Source of the DNA: Multifurca ochricompacta
Lineage: Eukaryota > Basidiomycota > Agaricomycetes > Russulales > Russulaceae
Reading direction: 5' to 3'
DNA length: 29,263 nt
Assembly: GCA_022496185.1 (NCBI GenBank)
Contig: WTXG01000372.1
Span: 1-29,263, forward strand
Position numbers and translations under genes: made by a program. The notes beneath the pieces were generated by a model. It had not been told where the DNA came from and searched no databases. It saw only the letters and a program-made list of their open reading frames with translations. Every line of letters begins with the position of its first letter. Position 1 is the stretch's first letter. Below, piece by piece: positions 1 through 7,812 of this stretch.

Positions 1-1
1 C

Positions 2-1135
2 AAAGTTTGTAGGCTACAGAAAGCTCTGTATGGCCTCAAACAAGCTTCCCGAGCATGGAACTTGCAATTCCATGCAGTTCTCAATGAACTGAGCTTTGCT
101 CGGACGTACTCTGATGCAGGAGTATATGTGTATCATCACCAAGAGGGGGATGGTTCACTTTTCGTCATTTTATATGTTGATGACATCACTATACTTGGGT
201 CCTCCACTAAGAAGATTCAATGGCTGAAGGACTCTCTATCTAGCCGATATGAGATGACCGATCTTGGCGAAATCCAGTCCTACCTTGGAGTTAACATCAC
301 CAGGGACCGTCCTAACAAGACACTGGATATCGACCAGACAGCCTATGTATCCTCCATAGTTGAGAGGTTTGGAATGGGGGATTCCAACCCAGTATATACT
401 CCTCTACCCTCTGGCGTGGATGTTCATTTGGTCAAATATGAAGACCAGGCATCTACCTCTGATATTAAGAGGTATCAGCAGTTAATGGGGTCCCTGCTTT
501 GGGTGCAGATTGGAAGCAGACCTGACATTAGTTTCGCTGTTGCACGCCTTAGCCAATTCGCTTCCAACCCTTCCCAGCAGCACATGCGACTAGCAAAGTA
601 TGTCTTAGCTTATCTAAATGCTACAAAAGACTACAAGTTGCGCTATTCTGGAGGGAATGGTGAAGTTGGCCTTCATGGCTTTGCGGACTCCTCATGGGGA
701 GATCAAGAGGACCGCCACTCCACCTCAGGCTATGTCTTTTTCCTTGCTAATGGAGCCATTAGTTGGTGCTCCAGGAAGCAGAAGACAGTAGCACAGTCCA
801 CCACTGAAGCCGAGTATATGAGCCTCGCTGAGGCTTCAAATCAGGCAGCGTGGTATAGGACATTCATGCAGGAATTGGGGTATGAAGTTTCTTCACCCAT
901 ACAACTGCATTGTGACAACAAGGGTGCAGTAGATCTTGCATTAAACCCTGTCACAGGAAGGCGATCAAAGCACATACCGATAAAGTACCATGCCATTAGG
1001 GAGTATGTAGAATCGCACCAGATAGACTTGGTACGAACTCCCACTGGAGAGATGCTAGCAGATGGCCTTACAAAGTCTCTGCCTAGATCATCTTTTGATC
1101 ACATGGTAACTGGATTTGGACTAGTGCTGGAATGA
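2..1135 (+). CDS. Ty1/copia Pol, reverse transcriptase C-terminal part and RNase H (5' truncated by window)
   Basis: The open frame begins before the window and ends at TGA 1133-1135; the true start is not visible. The RT copies element RNA into DNA and the RNase H degrades the RNA strand, inside the virus-like particle. The catalytic RT motif YVDD lies in FVILYVDDITILGSS near 175-190. The palm region, GEIQSYLGVNI, and the connection segment with KRYQQLMGSLLWV are typical of copia RT (RVT_2). RNase H follows, with conserved acidic residues in GFADSSWGD, TTEAEYMSL and LHCDNKGAV and a C-terminal RSKHIPIKYHAIREYV block. No stop or frameshift is seen in this part. The same 606-residue frame occurs in copia-A2. 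Confidence 0.95.
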   Translation, partial: KVCRLQKALYGLKQASRAWNLQFHAVLNELSFARTYSDAGVYVYHHQEGDGSLFVILYVDDITILGSSTKKIQWLKDSLSSRYEMTDLGEIQSYLGVNITRDRPNKTLDIDQTAYVSSIVERFGMGDSNPVYTPLPSGVDVHLVKYEDQASTSDIKRYQQLMGSLLWVQIGSRPDISFAVARLSQFASNPSQQHMRLAKYVLAYLNATKDYKLRYSGGNGEVGLHGFADSSWGDQEDRHSTSGYVFFLANGAISWCSRKQKTVAQSTTEAEYMSLAEASNQAAWYRTFMQELGYEVSSPIQLHCDNKGAVDLALNPVTGRRSKHIPIKYHAIREYVESHQIDLVRTPTGEMLADGLTKSLPRSSFDHMVTGFGLVLE

Positions 1136-1411
1136 GAGAGCTGGAATTTGGAGACTTTGTATACCAGTTTCACTTTCCCACCATGCCATATGAGCACGTT
1201 CTCGACCTCGAGAGTGATGCAAGAGGTGTGTATGGTTTCAGTTTGCATAAGCGAATCACCGCGATATGCCTCTGAACACCATGCCTCTCTCGCACTCAAG
1301 AGAGTTAGAGAAGTTGGATCTCTGGCGGCGATATGTTCGTTCAATTGTGAACAGCAGACTGCTCATTTAACTCATTCCATCTTAATGATCGATGCCTTCA
1401 CCATGGAGGGA
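1136..1411 (+). other. Copia-A1 3' untranslated region with polypurine tract
   Basis: This stretch lies between the pol stop and the 3' LTR. The last nine bases before the LTR (1403-1411, atggaggga) are purine-rich apart from one T and are the likely polypurine tract for plus-strand priming. An 89-codon ATG frame (1148-1417) crosses this tail and is identical in copia-A2. Two such recent copies give no evidence of selection, so I do not call it a gene. Confidence 0.7.
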
Positions 1412-1911
1412 TGTTGACACAGGACGTGTCTGGAGATGCTTCAGGCATCTAAGGTTCGCTTCAGCTGTAGATTAGATTAGATTAGATCTCGGAGTATCGG
1501 ACTTTTTATGTTATCTTTATTACATTTCTTTCTCACCTTACTCAGCTGATTAGTGATGGACTTAGTAATGCGCAGTAAGCATGTGATATCTCTTTGGCCA
1601 ATAGCCTTTATCCCTCTTCGTTTATTGTCCGGCACTTGTGGACTTATTCCCAGTGCGCACAGACCATCCCTTGGGGTATATAAGGGTGTCTGTTTCATCT
1701 CTTTCACTTCAGAGTTTCTTCAACCTCTGAAGTGTAAGTTCCACTGTACTTTCTACTTTACCTTTGACTAACCGTCTCCTGTAGATACTTGTCTTTCTAG
1801 GTCAGTAGAATAGTAATACAGAGTTTCTTCAACCTCTGAAGTATACTTGTCTTTCTAGCCTAACCCGCTACTAACCACAGTCAGTATAACCAGCAGCATG
1901 ATTGTTTGACA
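1412..1911 (+). repeat. Copia-A1 3' LTR (500 bp)
   Basis: The LTR begins TGTTGACACAGG and ends GATTGTTTGACA, exactly 500 bp, like both LTRs of copia-A2. It holds a short GATTA repeat near the 5' end (around 1468-1487), a TATA box TATATAA at 1677-1683, and two copies of a segment containing AGTTTCTTCAACCTCTGAAG (near 1713 and 1822). The first copy forms a hairpin at the predicted RNA start. Confidence 0.95.
1677..1734 (+). promoter_or_regulatory. Copia-A LTR promoter: TATA box plus start-site hairpin
   Basis: TATATAA lies at 1677-1683. From 28 nt downstream, CACTTCAGAG (1705-1714) and CTCTGAAGTG (1725-1734) form a perfect 10-bp stem with a 10-nt loop. The spacing puts the hairpin at or next to the RNA 5' end. 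The same hairpin occurs in every copia-A LTR here and, with altered but paired bases, in the copia-B LTR. Confidence 0.6.
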
Positions 1912-2197
1912 AGACCAAGTCTGTTCTCCTTGTACCAATCAAAGGTCCTTAAGAACTTCCCTTCAGCCCTCTTCAAGTATGTGACTTGGGAAGGTTTGGC
2001 TCACCAGTGGCTCCAGCAAAGGCTCTTGCCTTGCTATCTGAATACCCTGACTTCACACATGATGTCCAGACTTGTTGCATTGATCCATACTGGCCACATG
2101 CTGTATAACATCTTGACTTGACACCTGCATACCTTGATTACCTTGTGACCTTGACCCAGACCCGAACCAACGCATGCTGAAGGACCTGTGTGTGACA
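1912..2197 (+). repeat. LTR-C1: 3' part of a family C LTR, split by copia-A1
   Basis: This segment aligns with 21640-21930, sharing AAGTCTGTTCTCC, CTTCAGCCCTCTTC, GGTTTGGCTCACCAGT and the closing AAGGACCTGTGTG followed by (TG/CA)ACA. In the second copy the same sequence lies just downstream of a TATA box, so this is the R-U5 part of an LTR. Copia-A1 inserted at its left edge, inside the start-site hairpin (agacc|aagtctg), so the U3 part should lie left of the window. The LTR itself sits in copia-B just after the protease region. The superfamily is unknown. Confidence 0.6.
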
Positions 2198-2567
2198 GCA
2201 CATGCACATTGAGGCCTGCCATGGAGGTGTCCAACCAGTAAAGGTTTGCCTCCAGGTAGCCTCTTGCTACTGTCTGGTCTTGGACTGAGATCTGAAAACT
2301 ATTATCTTGGAACAAGATCTGAGCCCCTTTTTGGGCAAGAGCATGTGTTGAGATGAAGTGCATCTTCACATCTGGAATGTGTAGAACATTGTTCAGTGTG
2401 ATTTCAGACTCTTTGTTCCCTACAGTGGTAGGGAATACCACAGTCCCAACCCCAATCTGCTTCACATTAGAATTGTCACCTAAGTGCACTATTCCATGTG
2501 TGAGCTTGTATGTTGTGAAGTCTGATTGATGTGGGGTAATGTGATGAGTCACACCAGAATCCATCAT
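2198..2567 (-). pseudogene. Copia-B protease and pre-integrase region
   Basis: On the minus strand the frame opens with MMDSGVTHHITPHQSDF, a copia aspartic protease whose active site is D-S-G; the usual DSGAT has become DSGVT. LGDNSNVKQIGVGTVVF, LNNVLHIPDVKMHFIS and ANLYWLDTS follow, as in the family up to the GAG_pre-integrase segment. Just before it, a TGA stands where copia proteins normally have Trp ahead of the protease motif, so gag and protease were one frame and a G-to-A change broke it. Similarity to copia stops at 2198, where LTR-C1 begins. The protease would have cut the Gag-Pol precursor. Confidence 0.85.
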
Positions 2568-2803
2568 TCATCTGGATCTCTCAGCCAAGTACAGGGCAAC
2601 ATGGAGCTTGTTATTGTCATTGGCTACCTCTACAATTGATGCCAAAGTGGTAGCTAAGTGAGCATTCACCACCTTATTGGCTGACACTGCCTCCATTGCC
2701 TTCTTGTCCTCTGTATCCTTCTTCTTCTTCTGACACTCCATAGCCTTGTGCCTGCTTTTCTGACAATAAAAACATTTAATATTTGGTTTATTTGATTTGT
2801 TTT
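2568..2803 (-). pseudogene. Copia-B gag C-terminus with CCHC zinc knuckle
   Basis: The minus-strand translation contains CFYCQKSRHKAMEC, a perfect CX2CX4HX4C zinc knuckle, then a Lys-rich stretch, as in copia nucleocapsids that bind element RNA. It is the direct continuation of the gag segment at 3849-3315, from which it is separated by a solo LTR. Removing the LTR and one 5-bp duplicate rejoins the codons in frame (Pro-Ile-Lys-Asn-Lys-Ser-Asn-Lys). It ends at the TGA next to the protease motif. Confidence 0.88.
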
Positions 2804-3314
2804 TGTTGAACAATTATGCTGCTGGTTCACTGACTGTGGTTAGTAGCAGTTACACTAGAAAACAAGTAGTACTTCAGAGGTTAGAAGAACTCTGTTATAC
2901 TATACTACACACCTAGAAAACAAGTAGTCTACAGGAGATGGTTAGTTAAAGGTAGAAGAGAAGTATAGTAAAGAGGAACTTACACTTCAGAGGTTAGAAG
3001 AACTCTGAAGTGAAAGAGACAAAACAGACACCCTTATATACCCATAGGGGCCAGGGGAAATGGTCTGTGTGCACTGGGAATAAGTCCACAAGTGCCAGAC
3101 AATAAACAAAGAGGGATAAAGGCCATTGGCCAAAGAGAAGTCATGTGCTTACTGTGCATTACTAAGTACATCACTAATCAGCTGAGTAAGGCAAGAAAGA
3201 ATGTAATAAAGATATTGTAAAAAGTCTGAAACTCCAGAAACTAAACTAATCTTATCTACAGCTAAGGCGAAACTTAGATGCCTGAAGCATCTCCAGACAC
3301 ATACTGTGTCAACA
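2804..3314 (-). repeat. Solo LTR of the copia-A superfamily, inserted in copia-B gag
   Basis: In plus orientation it runs from TGTTGAACAATTATG to ACTGTGTCAACA, 511 bp. It aligns along its whole length with the copia-A LTR but is diverged, with many CpG sites replaced by TG or CA and a few small insertions. The TATA box (CTTATATACCC on the plus strand) and the CACTTCAGAG/CTCTGAAGTG hairpin are kept. Flanks are gtttt (2799-2803) and atttt (3315-3319), a 5-bp duplication with one transition. No internal region remains, so this is the product of LTR-LTR recombination. Confidence 0.9.
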
Positions 3315-3849
3315 ATTTTTGATGGGCATGGCTTTGTTGAGTGATGCAGAAGCTCTGGATTGCTGACCTTCCTCATTGAGAATGTGATCTTGTATGACCT
3401 GAGGTAGAAGGCCCAACAGTGCACCAGAAGTGAGTATTGTGGATGCAATGGCTGAGTAAGACTCAGGTAGAGCCTTGATGAGGATAAATGAAAATTGGAG
3501 ATCAGAGATCTCCATCTCATTGTTCTTGAGACTGATGCAAGCTTCATTCAGCTTTTGTAATTGCAGGAGCATTGGCAAGGAGTTGTCAAGGGCAGTGCCT
3601 GTGAGGGAAGCCCAAGTGTTGAATGTTGACATAGATCCAACTCCTCTGTAGACACAGTGCAGCTCATCCCACTTAGCCTTACAAGTAGCAAACTTAGTAT
3701 CATCTGCTACAGCTGTCCAGATGTCCTTCTGAGTGTAGACTTCAAGGACACCTACAAGAACACCTTCCTTTTTGTCCCAGTCTGCTGGGAGAGTAGGGGG
3801 CAGGACACCAACTAAGTGGTTCCAGACACCATTCATCTGGAAAATAGCC
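3315..3849 (-). pseudogene. Copia-B gag, central capsid region
   Basis: The minus-strand frame reads MNGVWNHLVGVLPPTLPAD, then KAKWDELHCVYRGVGSMS, LQLQKLNEACISLKNNEM and FILIKALPESYSAIAS, the typical order of the copia gag family (UBN2/Retrotran_gag type). The frame is open throughout this segment. Its N-terminal 28 codons are displaced to 5313-5398 by the hAT-type insertion, and its zinc knuckle to 2568-2803 by the solo LTR. Gag would build the virus-like particle shell. Confidence 0.85.
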
Positions 3850-4629
3850 ATCATACATAGAGATCAGCAAGGGTTTTCATACCCGCACGGGTAAGTGCCA
3901 CGGGTTTTGATGGGTACGGGTACAGGTATACAACTCCCAACCCGCCAGAAACCCGTACCCGCACAGCGGGTTTGGTGGGTATAAGTGGCCATCAGTCATT
4001 GACAAGATCAGCAGAAATTTAATGATAAAATACATTTGTAGCAAACAAATGACTATATTTTACTTAATGTATGCTACAGGGTTTTTGTAAATATGTTCTA
4101 GTGTTATCCTATGAAATATCAAAGCAGATCAACGGTGTGATGTAAAATAAAAGTGTTATCAGTGATCCACTCTCTTGAAAATCATGATGCAACTGTTTTA
4201 TTAACGCGCGATCAATTCTGCCAGTCTGGCACTATCTAAAATACACTCTAGACTACTTTAGACTATTCTATAATCTAATTATCAAATTAGTTTACTGAAA
4301 CAAGGCCCACGTGTATCTACAGGCTGCATAGGGCAGCGACTACATTGGACCAGCATATTGGTCTGATCTCCTTCCTATTAAGGAAGGTTGACTTAACAAT
4401 CGCGGCTGCGATTTTCCATTGGTCTGACATGATTGTGATCACGCATAGATAACACAACAGAAACACGTTCACAAATTAATTAGATACATAGAATATACAT
4501 CTAAGATCTGACATATGATCAAATCACATCATTAAACGAGATAACGAGATAACGCGTTCGTTTAATCTAGTAGCTGATATAGTACATCTAAAGTACAAGC
4601 CTGCGCCATGCCTGCGCCATGCCTGTTCC

Positions 4630-4880
4630 ACAAAATAAAATAAAATAAGAATGTAAATAAAGAATCAAATTAATCTTCTGAACATAAATCAGCAATTATT
4701 GAGGGATCCTGAGTAGCCACAAATGAACGCGTTGTATCCAAGTGTGTATCTCCCAGACCGGGATGGTCCGGGCTGATTGTCCGAAATGCGCGATGCAACC
4801 AAAGAACTTGCACGCGTTTCATTTTATGGGTAACCTGGGTATCAAAACAAATATCCAGGGGTTACCCCTGCCAATCACTA
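4630..4880. repeat. Subterminal repeat unit 1 of the hAT-type element
   Basis: This stretch is repeated at about 5010-5312. Shared landmarks are TAATCTTCTG(A/G)(A/G)CATAAA, TTGAGGGATC, AAATGAACGCGTTGT, CCGAAATGCGCGAT, AAAGAACTTGCACGC and CCAGGGGTTACCCCTG. The unit even repeats the element terminus (CACTA at 4876-4880 and 5308-5312), so the right end of the element was duplicated. The second copy is about 54 nt longer. Confidence 0.8.
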
Positions 4881-5009
4881 TACATTTGTCAATTATTTTT
4901 GCATTCTGTGTGGTTATCTGACAGGCTTTTCATTCAATGTTCTATTACATCCTATCTAATCATCTCTGTATATTGGGGTGGATTTTAGTTGTGCTTGTAT
5001 AGAATTGAG

Positions 5010-5312
5010 ACCAGAATAATAAAATAAAAATGGAATAATGAATTATCTTAATCTTCTGAGCATAAAACAAGAGTCATTGAGGGATCTTAAGCAGCCATAA
5101 ATGAACGCGTTGTGTATCTCCTTGGTCCAGGATGGCCCGGGCCGGATATCCGAAATGCGCGATACAAGTAAAGAACTTGCACGCATTTAACACAGGCAAC
5201 CCGCAGGTGACCCGCGGGTTACCCGTACCCGTAGTGACGGGTACGGGTACGGGTACGGGTACGGGTACGGGTACCAATGAAGATACCCAGGGGTTACCCC
5301 TGCTATTCACTA
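5010..5312. repeat. Subterminal repeat unit 2 of the hAT-type element, with GGGTAC expansion
   Basis: This is the second copy of the unit at 4630-4880. It includes six tandem GGGTAC units (5239-5274) that unit 1 lacks, and it ends in the true terminal repeat of the element. Confidence 0.8.
5220..5274. repeat. GGGTAC hexamer array with hairpin
   Basis: TACCCGTACCCGT (5220-5232) and ACGGGTACGGGTA (5237-5249) form a perfect 13-bp inverted repeat with a 4-nt loop. The right arm continues as six GGGTAC units to 5274. The weak frames of repeated Pro-Val or Gly-Thr over this region are translations of the hexamer and not genes. Confidence 0.85.
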
Positions 5313-5398
5313 ATCATACATGCTGACCAAGTAGGCCAGTTTGCTCCATCAAGGATCTTGATCATGGCTGAAGGTGGGAATGAGAATGTAGGGGCCAT
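5313..5398 (-). pseudogene. Copia-B gag N-terminus
   Basis: The minus strand has ACCATGG with the ATG at 5398-5396, then 28 codons containing MIKILDGANWPTWSACM. Leu-Asp-Gly-x-Asn-Trp...Trp near the start is the hallmark of copia gag. Copia-A2 has the equivalent start followed by LDGSNWQVWSANF. The frame continues in frame at 3849 once the hAT-type element is removed. The ATG was chosen because it matches the copia-A2 start and has a good initiation context. Confidence 0.85.
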
Positions 5399-5663
5399 GG
5401 TGCTAAGCAATGGTTTTCAATCTGGGTGGAGCATTAGACCCAGATTATCAAGATTGGACCAACCCCAATGCATCCAACTGTACACTCTGAACTTGGAAGT
5501 CCAGTCCCTTGTAAGGGATTACTCACATGTGCTTCAGCATTGCCATGCTACCTCACACAGCTCATGCAAAGCCTGGGTGAGGGGCCCAGTCTACACCAAT
5601 CCACCAGTTCCAGGAGCTGGGGAATGGGGTTCTACAAGTGAACAGAGGCTTGCCTTTTCAGGA
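5399..5663 (-). other. Copia-B leader, part next to gag
   Basis: This is the stretch between the gag ATG and the gypsy-1 insertion. It continues at 13169-13246 after gypsy-1 and its TSD. The frames here on the plus strand are not supported as genes. Its last five bases (CAGGA) are the left target-site copy of gypsy-1. Confidence 0.7.
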
Positions 5664-6260
5664 TGTTACGAACCCCACTATGTCGTCTTGTCTCTTGTTT
5701 TCTTTTCATGTGATGTACCATTTGGCCCTGTTTGTCCGTTGTTGATCACATTCATGACTCCCATTGTACATATTTGTTCCTTATCTTTGGTCCAGGCTAT
5801 GCTTATCTCTGACTCATACCTTACACAAGAACTCTTATGTATTTTCCCACCAGAATTGTGACTATACCAGATTCGTCTACATATATTCTCATATGGCCCA
5901 CCCTGACTCTGTTCTTTATACAGATAGATTACAACTTTGTTGATACACCTAGTATGATACTCCAATTAAGACTCCAACTCTGATACGTATATAAGACCTA
6001 TGTAGATAGCCCTGTACTGCTCAGACTCAACTTCTTAATCGACTTGGTGCATTACCTTCTGGGTGATCTCTAAGACCCAACCTCTGAATCATCTCAGTGC
6101 TTTTGGCACTTCTCTGCTTACCAGTACTAAGGGATTAGCTCCTTGGTATTGACTTCTCACCCAATCTCCATGTACTTGAAAGACAGTGCACACTTGACTT
6201 TGTAGTTTTGCTACACAACCACATCACATGTCGTGACAAATGCCTGCACCAGGCATTACA
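5664..6260 (+). repeat. Gypsy-1 5' LTR (597 bp)
   Basis: It starts TGTTACGAACC and ends AGGCATTACA. The TATA box TATATAA lies in GATACGTATATAAGACC near 5990, with the self-priming sequence AGACTCAACTT at 6023-6033. It matches the 3' LTR without gaps. Confidence 0.97.
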
Positions 6261-6273
6261 TTAAGTCGAGTCT
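6023..6273 (+). promoter_or_regulatory. Gypsy-1 self-priming pair: RNA 5' end (6023-6033) and PBS (6263-6273)
   Basis: The PBS, two nt after the LTR, is AAGTCGAGTCT. Its complement AGACTCGACTT is present in the LTR as AGACTCAACTT (one CpG-to-CpA change), about 33 nt below the TATA box, where transcription should start. Gypsy-2 has the pair with no mismatch. No tRNA-type TGG start is present. This is the layout known from S. pombe Tf1, where the RNA 5' end folds back to prime. Confidence 0.8.
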
Positions 6274-6283
6274 CTCCCCACCG

Positions 6284-7812
6284 TGGCTTCATCCAGTCAA
6301 AGCCAGACCTTGCACAACAAAGAACCCATCGACCATTGAGATGAGGATAATCTTTCACAACAGATCCTTGGCTCTGCCATCTGGAAAGATTTTGAAACCG
6401 AGTTTGGATACTACGTCTATCACGACAATCAGTACCAGCCAGTTGAATACGACGAACAGAAACAAGTCTGGTACTGTATCCGTTACTCTAGAAGCCATCA
6501 TTCCTGGGTTACCACAGGACCTGCCCCACCAGAGTATGGCTTAGGACCTTGGAGAGAGAATCCTCCAGCCATCATCACAGATTCAGAACCTGAAGAATAT
6601 ATTGAAGAAAATAGTGAAGACGCACAAGTCATAGCCACTCATTTTACGGCTCAGACAGTTGCACCTGAGAGCACTATGTTCAGAACATCTGCTTTAGTCT
6701 CTCCCCAGATCACATGACAAACCTCAGACACCCCAACTATCACCTACCCAACTATGTCAACCATCACTGCACAGTTACCAGACCCCACTCCAGTTGTCCC
6801 TGCCCCGAACCTCCCTCCCCCATCAGGATGCCTTACGGGAGTCCTGCTGACAACGTTCACTGGTGATCGATCTCAAAGCAGAAAGTTCATGCTTGAGTTT
6901 GAGATGTTCAAAAATTTTAATCACAATGTCCCACAAATAGTGAACCCCTTCCAACACACCAACCTTTTCCTCTCACTCATTAGAGGGGATGCCGTAGATG
7001 ATTGGACAATGGAGCAGATCAAATGGCTGAATGACAGGATCGCAGCCAGAATGAGAACCACAGATGAAGACCTGTGGGATACAGTGGCACAAAGATTTAA
7101 AGATGCCTTCATGGATGGACAGGCCAAGCAGAAGGCCACCAGAGAATTGAAGTCCCTGAAAATGGAGAGAGGGGATCTGGATGGCTATGTAGCCAAGTTC
7201 CGCAACCTGGCCAAGCGAGCAGGGTATGATGTAAATGAAGAGGCAACGCTTGACCTCTTCTCCCAGGGATTACCTAATCCCCTGGTGAAAAATGTCATCC
7301 AATTCCATCACCCTGAGTCATGGAGCCAGTGGACAAATGCTGCCAGAAGACAGCAACAGGATTATCTGGATTTCCAGACACGCTTTGGCATGGATACCAA
7401 GAAGGGTAAAACCTGTGACCAATGGAAAACAGCGTTTGGGGTAAAACCTACAACCTCACGAGACCCAAATGCCATGGATACATCAGCAGACCACACCAAA
7501 GCCCGCACAGCGCTCACCAATGATGAAAAGAAAAACCTCATGAAAGAAGGGCACTGTTTTCACTGCCGGGCTCAAGGACACATGTCATGGTTCTGCCCTA
7601 AGAAAACGATCTGTGCCGCTGAGGCTACTGTGGCTACTACTACCACAACATCACCTGCGCAAAATTTACCCACACCCACCAAAGAAAACCCAGTAACCAC
7701 CCCAAAGACGAAAGAACAGAAGGCAGAGGCCATCTGGGAGCATATGATGAATGAAGATGAGGCAGTTCATGCCTTATTGGTTGACAAGGCCTTTGGCCAC
7801 AAGGATTTTTGA
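6284..7812 (+). pseudogene. Gypsy-1 Gag
   Basis: From the in-frame ATG at 6754 the frame is open to TGA 7810-7812 (352 codons). It contains the gypsy gag core (NLFLSLIRGDAVDDWTMEQ, then DAFMDGQAKQKATRELKSL and EATLDLFSQGLPNPLVKN) and the CCHC knuckle CFHCRAQGHMSWFC. Upstream, protein similarity to gypsy-2 goes on through WKDFETEFGYYVYHD and PPAIITDSEPEEY, interrupted by TGA codons at 6337-6339 and 6715-6717, so the original Gag was longer than the ATG suggests. Gag forms the particle and packages RNA. The last codons GAT TTT TGA overlap pol as in gypsy-2. Confidence 0.88.

Larger units (their letters stand above)
1..1911 (+). mobile_element. Copia-A1: 3' part of a Ty1/copia LTR retrotransposon
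   Basis: The window opens inside the pol gene of a Ty1/copia element. What remains is the end of the reverse transcriptase, RNase H, a 276-nt non-coding tail and the complete 500-bp 3' LTR (TG...CA). It aligns without gaps, in opposite orientation, to 13648-15558 (copia-A2). The translated RT-RNase H parts are identical; I saw one C/T difference in the LTR. The 3' flanking 5 bp (1912-1916, agacc) would be one target-site copy; the other lies outside the window. It inserted into LTR-C1. The near-identity of two copies suggests recent activity of this family. Confidence 0.95.
3858..5312. mobile_element. Non-autonomous hAT-type element (MITE-like, 1455 bp)
   Basis: An 8-bp target-site duplication ATCATACA flanks it (3850-3857 and 5313-5320). 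The ends are imperfect inverted repeats: TAGAGATCAGCAAGGGT at the left, and TAGTGAATAGCAGGGGT read inward from the right, with 13 of 17 positions equal. Both fit the hAT end consensus YARNG, and 8-bp duplications are an hAT hallmark. It carries no transposase frame. Both subterminal regions are rich in GGGTAC/GTACCC motifs and there is an internal duplication. Taking it out with one duplicate rejoins copia-B gag exactly in frame, which confirms the boundaries. Confidence 0.88.

Noticed and set aside
1148..1417. 89-codon frame after the copia-A1 pol stop, repeated identically at 14142-14411
   Set aside because: It runs into the LTR, and the two copies are too young for identity to imply selection.
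4600..4625. Short tandem GCCTGCGCCAT repeat
   Set aside because: Only two units and no context; likely chance variation within the hAT-type element.
5074..5326. Overlapping frames on both strands encoding repeated Pro-Val or Gly-Thr
   Set aside because: They are translations of the GGGTAC hexamer array in the hAT-type element; no other support for a gene.
5277..5861. Plus-strand frame of 194 codons
   Set aside because: It crosses the hAT element end, copia-B gag on the other strand and the gypsy-1 LTR, so it is chance.
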